Part shown: positions 54,678 to 59,171 of the stretch, one piece after another | How positions within the stretch are numbered: the first letter of the stretch is position 1 | Layout of the letters: every line of letters begins with the position of its first letter | Assembly: GCA_028823415.1 (NCBI GenBank) | Contig: JAPKBL010000021.1 | Span: forward strand, 1-59,171 | From: Mariniblastus sp. | GTDB lineage: Bacteria > Planctomycetota > Planctomycetia > Pirellulales > Pirellulaceae | Direction: 5' to 3' | Length of the DNA: 59,171 nucleotides | Position numbers and translations under genes: made by a program | Notes under the pieces: model-generated | Seen by the model: only the letters and a program-made list of their open reading frames with translations | What the model was told of the DNA's origin: nothing | Databases searched by the model: none

Positions 54678-56231
54678 CTAATTCTCTGCTCTTAGGAGCG
54701 GGAACAGGATGATGTCCCGAATGGAAGGTGAATTAGTCAGCAGCATCACAAGCCGGTCTATTCCAATTCCTAATCCACCTGCTGGTGGCATTCCATTTCT
54801 CAAGGCACGAACAAAATCGTGGTCCATTTTTGCCATGGAATCTTCTTCCGCCATCCCCTCAAGCTGATTTTCGAACAACTCCTTTTGTAAATCCGGGTCA
54901 TTTAATTCCGTGTAAGCGTTGGCGAGTTCCATTCCATTAATGAATAACTCAAAACGCTCCGCGATATTCGGATTGTCTTTTTTTCGTTTGGTTAAAGGGC
55001 AAATGCTTGCGGGATAATCTGTCACAAAGACAGGGCCTACCAAGGCATCTTCCACCTTCTCTTCAAAAACCTCGTTTTTGATCACGTCGGGGTGTTTCCC
55101 GTCGACCGCCAAACCAAGTGTCTGAGCATATGCTTTTACAGCAGCAGGGTCTTGTGGGTCAACTCCGGTATTCTCGGCAAAAAGTTCGTCATAGGGCTTT
55201 CTGGCAAACGGGGTGGAAAAGTCAACCTGGGTATCTCCGTAGGGGACAGTCGTTTCCTTACCGAGTGCTTGCAGTGCGTCTGCTATCACTGCTTCGGTGA
55301 GATCCATCATTGACTCGTAATCGCCGTAGGCTTGGTAAACCTCGAGCATGGTGAATTCGGGATTATGTTTCGGGCTAATGCCCTCATTTCGATAAACACG
55401 GCCCATTTCGAAGACGCGTTCCATTCCGCCCACCATCAGACGCTTCAAGTGTAGCTCAAGGGCTATCCGCATGGTGAGCGGCATGTCGAGCGCATTGTGA
55501 TGAGTTTCGAAAGGGCGGGCGGCCGCACCACCGGCAATGGTGTGCAAAGTCGGCCCTTCAATTTCAACGAAGCTTTGGTCTGAGAGGGTTTTACGAATGG
55601 AAGTGACGATTTTCGAGCGGGCCAAAAAACGGTCCCTCACGCCTTCGTTGTAGGCGAGATCGACATACCGACGCCGCTGCCGAAGTTCGGCATCGACGAG
55701 TCCCTTGTGTTTAGCTGGCGGCTGGTCGAGTGTTTTGCAGAGGATGTGTATTTTATCTGCAAAAATGGATAGCTCCCCGGTTTGCGTTCGCCGGAAAGTA
55801 CCATCGATTCCTACGATATCGCCCAAGTCGAGGCACTGAATCAACTCCCAGTTTTCTTCACCAACCTGGTTCTTACCAACGAATAATTGAATTCGTCCTG
55901 TCCAGTCTTCGATATCGATGAATTGCAGTTTCCCTTTGTCGCGGTGGAGCAGGATGCGGCCAGCGGCTCTGACTTTCGGGCCGCTCATCGTCCCTTTCTC
56001 TTGTTGTTTGCACCAGTCTCGGAAACTGAGTTCCCCCAACTGATCGGCATTGGGAAGGTCGAGCGATTCGCCTGATTCGGTGACGAATTTGATTTCACCG
56101 GTTCGTTGGAGAATATCCCCGATCATATTTCGGTCGTTGAACCGATGCCCCCAAGGGTCGATACCTAATTCAACTATCCGATTAAGATTGCTCCGTCTGG
56201 ATTCCTCAGGAGCGAGTGCGCCGTCGTTCAT
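54678..56231 (-). CDS. lysS: Lysyl-tRNA synthetase, class II
   Basis: 517 aa. Charges tRNA-Lys. OB-fold anticodon domain at about 60-180 (VRAAGRILLHRDKGKLQFIDIEDWTGRIQLFV), then the class II core: motif 2 FEMGRVYRNEGISPKHNPEFTMLE and motif 3 GGLGIGIDRLVMLLTNSPSIRDIILFP. Other lysine-type features: VDLAYNEGVRDRF, TDYPASICPLTKRKKDNPNIAERFELFINGMELANAY (cut here into family pieces). ATG 56231 begins MNDGALAPEESRRSNLNRI, a normal length N-terminus. It is upstream of the Lol-like genes on the same strand. Confidence 0.96.
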   Translation of the reverse strand: MNDGALAPEESRRSNLNRIVELGIDPWGHRFNDRNMIGDILQRTGEIKFVTESGESLDLPNADQLGELSFRDWCKQQEKGTMSGPKVRAAGRILLHRDKGKLQFIDIEDWTGRIQLFVGKNQVGEENWELIQCLDLGDIVGIDGTFRRTQTGELSIFADKIHILCKTLDQPPAKHKGLVDAELRQRRRYVDLAYNEGVRDRFLARSKIVTSIRKTLSDQSFVEIEGPTLHTIAGGAAARPFETHHNALDMPLTMRIALELHLKRLMVGGMERVFEMGRVYRNEGISPKHNPEFTMLEVYQAYGDYESMMDLTEAVIADALQALGKETTVPYGDTQVDFSTPFARKPYDELFAENTGVDPQDPAAVKAYAQTLGLAVDGKHPDVIKNEVFEEKVEDALVGPVFVTDYPASICPLTKRKKDNPNIAERFELFINGMELANAYTELNDPDLQKELFENQLEGMAEEDSMAKMDHDFVRALRNGMPPAGGLGIGIDRLVMLLTNSPSIRDIILFPLLRAEN

Positions 56232-56483
56232 TTTATCACTTCAACTGCTTGGGTGGATCAACTGCTTAGATGGACTCGAGAACGCATTCTAAAGAAACAA
56301 CCTGATTTGTCGAAGGTGGGAATCTAAAGAACGTTGAGCCTCTAGAATCGCGTAAGCCATGTCGGTTCTGCGGTGTCGATCCGACTTGGAGGTTGGGGAA
56401 ATGGGTAACCTCTCTCATTTTCCCGCCGTTTAACTCGTGTTGTGCCGAAATCCGTTTGCAAATTGGATTACTGGGAAACCGAT

Positions 56484-57272
56484 TTATTGGCCATAGCGAG
56501 CCATAATCCGATTCGCAATTCCGGGAATTAAGCGATCCATCCAGACAATTAGGCGTCCGCCGTGGGTCAGAATGATTTCGTGTTTTCCTTTTTTCATGGC
56601 TCGAATCGTCTTTAAGGCAACGACGGACGGCGGCATCGCTCCCCGGGTTTTCCAGTTTTTACCGGTTGTATCTTCGATGGCGTGGTCAAAAAATTCGCTA
56701 TCGGTTGTGCTGGGGCTTACCAGCAGAAGGTCAATCTCGTCGTTGGTTAGCTCCGCTCTTATCGCATCGCTAAAGCCATGGAGCGCAAACTTGCTGGCGC
56801 AGTACTCGCTTTTTAAGGGCGTCGCTCGATGCGCCAGGACACTACTCATGTTTACGATGATCGGCGAAGAACCTTGCTTGAGACTCGGGAGTGAATCTCG
56901 AATCATTTCTGCCACCGCAAAAAAATTGACTTCAAAAACTTGTCTTATTCTTGCTGTTTCTGATTCATCAAAACGCCCCATCGCTCCTATCCCGGCGTTA
57001 TTAATGAGTATGTCGAGTCCACCGAACTCCCGATTGCAGACCTCAATTATTTCTCGCCGGGTCGATTCAGACGTAATATCGCCAGATACAGGAATACAAG
57101 TTCCACCTTGCGATTGGATTTGGTTTGCAAGATCCTCAAGCAGGTCGGCGCGGCGGGCACAGGCGATTACGGAAACGCCTTCCGTTGCCAACTGCTTCAC
57201 CAGGTGCCAGCCGATGCCGCTGGAGGCACCGGTGACGATGGCACGTTTGTCTTGAAGATTTCGGTAAGGCAT
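56484..57272 (-). CDS. SDR-family oxidoreductase
   Basis: 262 aa classical short-chain dehydrogenase. Cofactor motif TGASSGIGWHL near residue 15, NNAGIGAMG near 90, the catalytic Ser in NMSSVLAHRA and YCASK (Tyr-x3-Lys) near 157. After the core, a C-terminal stretch (KKGKHEIILTHGGRLIVWMDRLIPG) is semi-hydrophobic and may lie against the membrane, as in SDRs acting on lipids. R40-type Arg (CARRADLL) after the second strand favours NADP. The substrate is unknown. It lies between hflX and lysS on the same strand, 34 bases after the hflX stop. Confidence 0.92.
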   Translation of the reverse strand: MPYRNLQDKRAIVTGASSGIGWHLVKQLATEGVSVIACARRADLLEDLANQIQSQGGTCIPVSGDITSESTRREIIEVCNREFGGLDILINNAGIGAMGRFDESETARIRQVFEVNFFAVAEMIRDSLPSLKQGSSPIIVNMSSVLAHRATPLKSEYCASKFALHGFSDAIRAELTNDEIDLLLVSPSTTDSEFFDHAIEDTTGKNWKTRGAMPPSVVALKTIRAMKKGKHEIILTHGGRLIVWMDRLIPGIANRIMARYGQ

Positions 57273-57306
57273 AGTCAGTTGGGTGTGAAGTTGAGCGGGA
57301 AGTTAT

Positions 57307-58788
57307 TTAGCTTTCGTCTTCAACTTTGTTTTCAGGTGTGGGTGGGCCAAGATCTCGAGTTTCTGTTGATTGTTCTTGTGTCGGTGAGTCGGACGGCACC
57401 GGGGACGTTTTGTCTTCGCAAGTAATGGGAGGCTCACCTTGGTGCAGGTCAGGATTGGGAGCGGGGTCGGTCTCCGCTGATATGTCGCCTGGGCTAATCC
57501 AGCCCGCGGGACAATGGGGAGTGATAATCGTATCTGTTGGGTCTATTTGCCCGAGATACTTCTGCGGCAGCCGGCAGTGGACTTTTACCATTTCATCGGT
57601 GTACTGAGTGGAAACGATTTCTCCTTTGGCTGCAATAAAGGCCAGTGATTTTCCGTTTCCAACATGCAATTCAATGTCAACATCTTGAAACGAACGACTG
57701 AGCGCGTCACTCACAACCGACTGAAGTTTTTCAAACCCAAGTTTCGTTTTTGCACTTACCGAGATAGCATTGGGGTACCGGTTAAGCATTGCATCGAGTG
57801 TCGCCACGTCGGAAACTTGGTCTACTTTGTTCAAAACTAAGAGCGTATCTTTTGCTTCGATTCCGAGTTCGGTTAAGACCTCATAAACCGAGCTAATTTG
57901 GTCACCGACTTTTGGGTTGCTCGCATCGGCGACATGCAATAGCAAATCTGCCTGACGCGTTTCTTCGAGAGTTGCCTTGAAGCTGGCGATTAAGCTATGT
58001 GGGAGATTGCGAATGAAGCCGACGGTATCGCTTAACAGAATGGGGCCCCAGTTGGGTAATGCCCAACGGCGGGTTCGGGTATCGAGTGTCGCGAACAGTT
58101 TGTCCTCAGCCAGCACATCGGCTGACGTTAGAGAATTCATCAAAGTGCTTTTCCCGGCATTCGTATAACCGACCAGGGAAACCGTCATCGTTCCACGCCG
58201 CGAAGAGACTTGGCGTTCTTTTCGTTTTTCTACTTTGCTTAACTCGACCTTTAGGTCATGGATTCGTTTTTCAACCAATCGGCGGTCGGTCTCCAGTTGT
58301 TTTTCACCGGGACCCCGCATGCCGACACCCATTTTCAGGCGGGAAAGGTGAGTCCACATTCGTTTAAGCCGCGGCAATGAGTATTGGAGTTGTGCCAGTT
58401 CAACAGCCAGTCGGGACTCGTAGGTTTGAGCATGGGTTGCGAAGATATCAAGTATCAATTCGGTGCGGTCGAGTACTTTGACGTTTAACGCTACCTCAAG
58501 GTTGCGGTTCTGGGCCGGTGAAAGTTCGTTGTCAAACACAACCACGTCGGCGGCATGAAATTCGACCAATTGGGCAAGTTCTTCAACTTTGCCTCGCCCG
58601 AGATAGGTGGCGGTATCTGGTTTCTCCCGTTTTTGAGTCAAGCCGGAAAGGACGATGGCACCAGCGGTTTCTGCCAGTCCCTGGATTTCATCGAGTGGGT
58701 CAAATTCAATTGGATCATCGGGAAAGACAACGCGAACGACAATTGCGATTTCCCGGTCGACCTGCTGAGCGCGTTTGCGATCTTGCAC
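57307..58788 (-). CDS. hflX: Ribosome-rescue GTPase HflX
   Basis: 493 aa. Binds 50S and splits stalled ribosomes. The HflX N-domain is clear (TATYLGRGKVEELAQLVEFHAADVVVFDNELSPAQNRNLE in pieces), with the glycine loop MGVGMRGPGEKQLETDRR, and the G domain has G1 GYTNAGKSTLMN near 208, G3 DTVGFIRNLPHSLIASFKATLEE, and G4 NKVD. The C-terminus is extended by about 65 residues rich in Pro, Thr, Glu and Asp. The start is GTG 58788, the first available in frame. No hfq is seen upstream in the window. Confidence 0.95.
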   Translation of the reverse strand: MQDRKRAQQVDREIAIVVRVVFPDDPIEFDPLDEIQGLAETAGAIVLSGLTQKREKPDTATYLGRGKVEELAQLVEFHAADVVVFDNELSPAQNRNLEVALNVKVLDRTELILDIFATHAQTYESRLAVELAQLQYSLPRLKRMWTHLSRLKMGVGMRGPGEKQLETDRRLVEKRIHDLKVELSKVEKRKERQVSSRRGTMTVSLVGYTNAGKSTLMNSLTSADVLAEDKLFATLDTRTRRWALPNWGPILLSDTVGFIRNLPHSLIASFKATLEETRQADLLLHVADASNPKVGDQISSVYEVLTELGIEAKDTLLVLNKVDQVSDVATLDAMLNRYPNAISVSAKTKLGFEKLQSVVSDALSRSFQDVDIELHVGNGKSLAFIAAKGEIVSTQYTDEMVKVHCRLPQKYLGQIDPTDTIITPHCPAGWISPGDISAETDPAPNPDLHQGEPPITCEDKTSPVPSDSPTQEQSTETRDLGPPTPENKVEDES

Positions 58789-59171
58789 GATTGGTTTCGT
58801 TCTTTGGGTTGAAAGATGAAGCTGAGTGGTTTTGCGGCCGGAGTGCCTGTGGAGGATGAAAAGACATCCAAGTCAAACGGGCGTTGCCTATTTTATGAGA
58901 ATCTCATTATAGCCGATGGCGGGTGTTTAGCTAAGCCATTGCGGGATTGCCATCAAGGAACCGACTTAGTGAGATTGGCACCGGAACGTGCTGATGTCCC
59001 AAAGCAATGAGATGCGACCGAGCGAATGACATGACGGATCGACGGCCCCATTCCGCTGGTGCTCTTAGAATCTGGAATCCTCTAATTCGGAATCCCTTTA
59101 ATCTGGAACGGCTTTGTCTGGAACGGCTTTGTCTGGAACGGCTTTGTCTGGAACGGCTTTGTCTGGAACGG
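58789..59171. other. Right-edge region with a tandem repeat
   Basis: 383 bases from the hflX start to the end. Apart from the 15-bp repeat there is a minus frame open from the edge down to a TAG at 58931, with no recognisable protein. Nothing else is seen. Confidence 0.5.
59071..59171. repeat. 15-bp tandem repeat running off the right edge
   Basis: TCTGGAACGGCTTTG occurs four times without change from 59102 to 59161, with ten bases of a fifth copy before the window ends. Two degenerate copies precede it: 59071-59086 and 59087-59101. Confidence 0.92.

Noticed and set aside
58931..59171. Minus-strand frame open from the right edge to a TAG at 58931, including the repeat as RSRQS units
   Set aside because: All frames are open inside a 15-bp repeat, and the nonrepeat part has no recognisable domain or planctomycete-like composition.

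Overview
The window reads as chromosome of a marine planctomycete of the Pirellulales/Rhodopirellula type. Reasons seen in the sequence: two proteins ending in the PVC-type CxxCH haem domain, an SGNH/beta-propeller protein of the same group, two formylglycine sulfatases, zinc-ribbon membrane proteins starting with a CxxC-x16-CxxC module, an ABC-2 permease fused to a CPBP protease, many genes without a clear Shine-Dalgarno site, and moderate GC. The lineage is inferred from gene content only. There is no prophage, insertion sequence or CRISPR array; this is mostly core chromosome with lineage-specific genes between.

Layout. 1-2470 (minus): recQ, cut by the left edge, with a tiny in-frame membrane ORF just upstream. 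2491-8720 (plus): NatA-like ATPase, NatB-like permease fused to a CPBP protease, and a secreted beta-propeller/cytochrome c protein. 8746-13311 (minus): a small membrane protein, a Cys-rich secreted protein with its own terminator, an endonuclease/exonuclease/phosphatase-family protein, and groES-groEL with a strong terminator. 14143-19983 (plus): an RND/MMPL exporter flanked by two zinc-ribbon membrane proteins. 19993-24791: an oxidoreductase-like protein, a thioredoxin-like protein, a TIGR04283-type glycosyltransferase, a parvulin-like lipoprotein, a membrane protein and a Tyr/His-rich secreted protein. 25132-33740: a sulfatase, a monooxygenase-aminotransferase pair behind a consensus sigma-54 promoter, an LplT-like MFS protein, and a WYL regulator overlapping a YifB/ComM ATPase. 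34060-45376: a QueC homologue lacking most zinc cysteines, an LRR protein, rlmKL, a second sulfatase, and a two-gene set (SGNH-propeller protein; azurin-like/cytochrome c protein). 46062-59171: a TM protein, a tRNA-Glu with an apparent 8-nt anticodon loop, leuA, a Wza-like exporter with a lipoprotein, LolD/LolC-like transporter genes, lysS, an SDR, hflX, and a 15-bp tandem repeat running off the right edge.

How the genes fit together. Several loci serve the envelope: lipoprotein release, polysaccharide export, lipid or hydrophobe export, disulfide or redox handling, folding of exported proteins, and breakdown of sulfated polysaccharides. The haem and cupredoxin proteins suggest periplasmic oxidation coupled to electron transfer. 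The rest is housekeeping: translation, ribosome rescue, leucine synthesis, tRNA and rRNA modification, DNA repair and chaperones.

The points most worth a second look are the sigma-54 promoter at 27046-27062, the tRNA-Glu loop at 47267-47340, the zinc-less QueC, the degenerate SGNH plus azurin/cytochrome pair, the permease-protease fusion, and three short intergenic tandem repeats. I did not find a clear new defence or mobile system.
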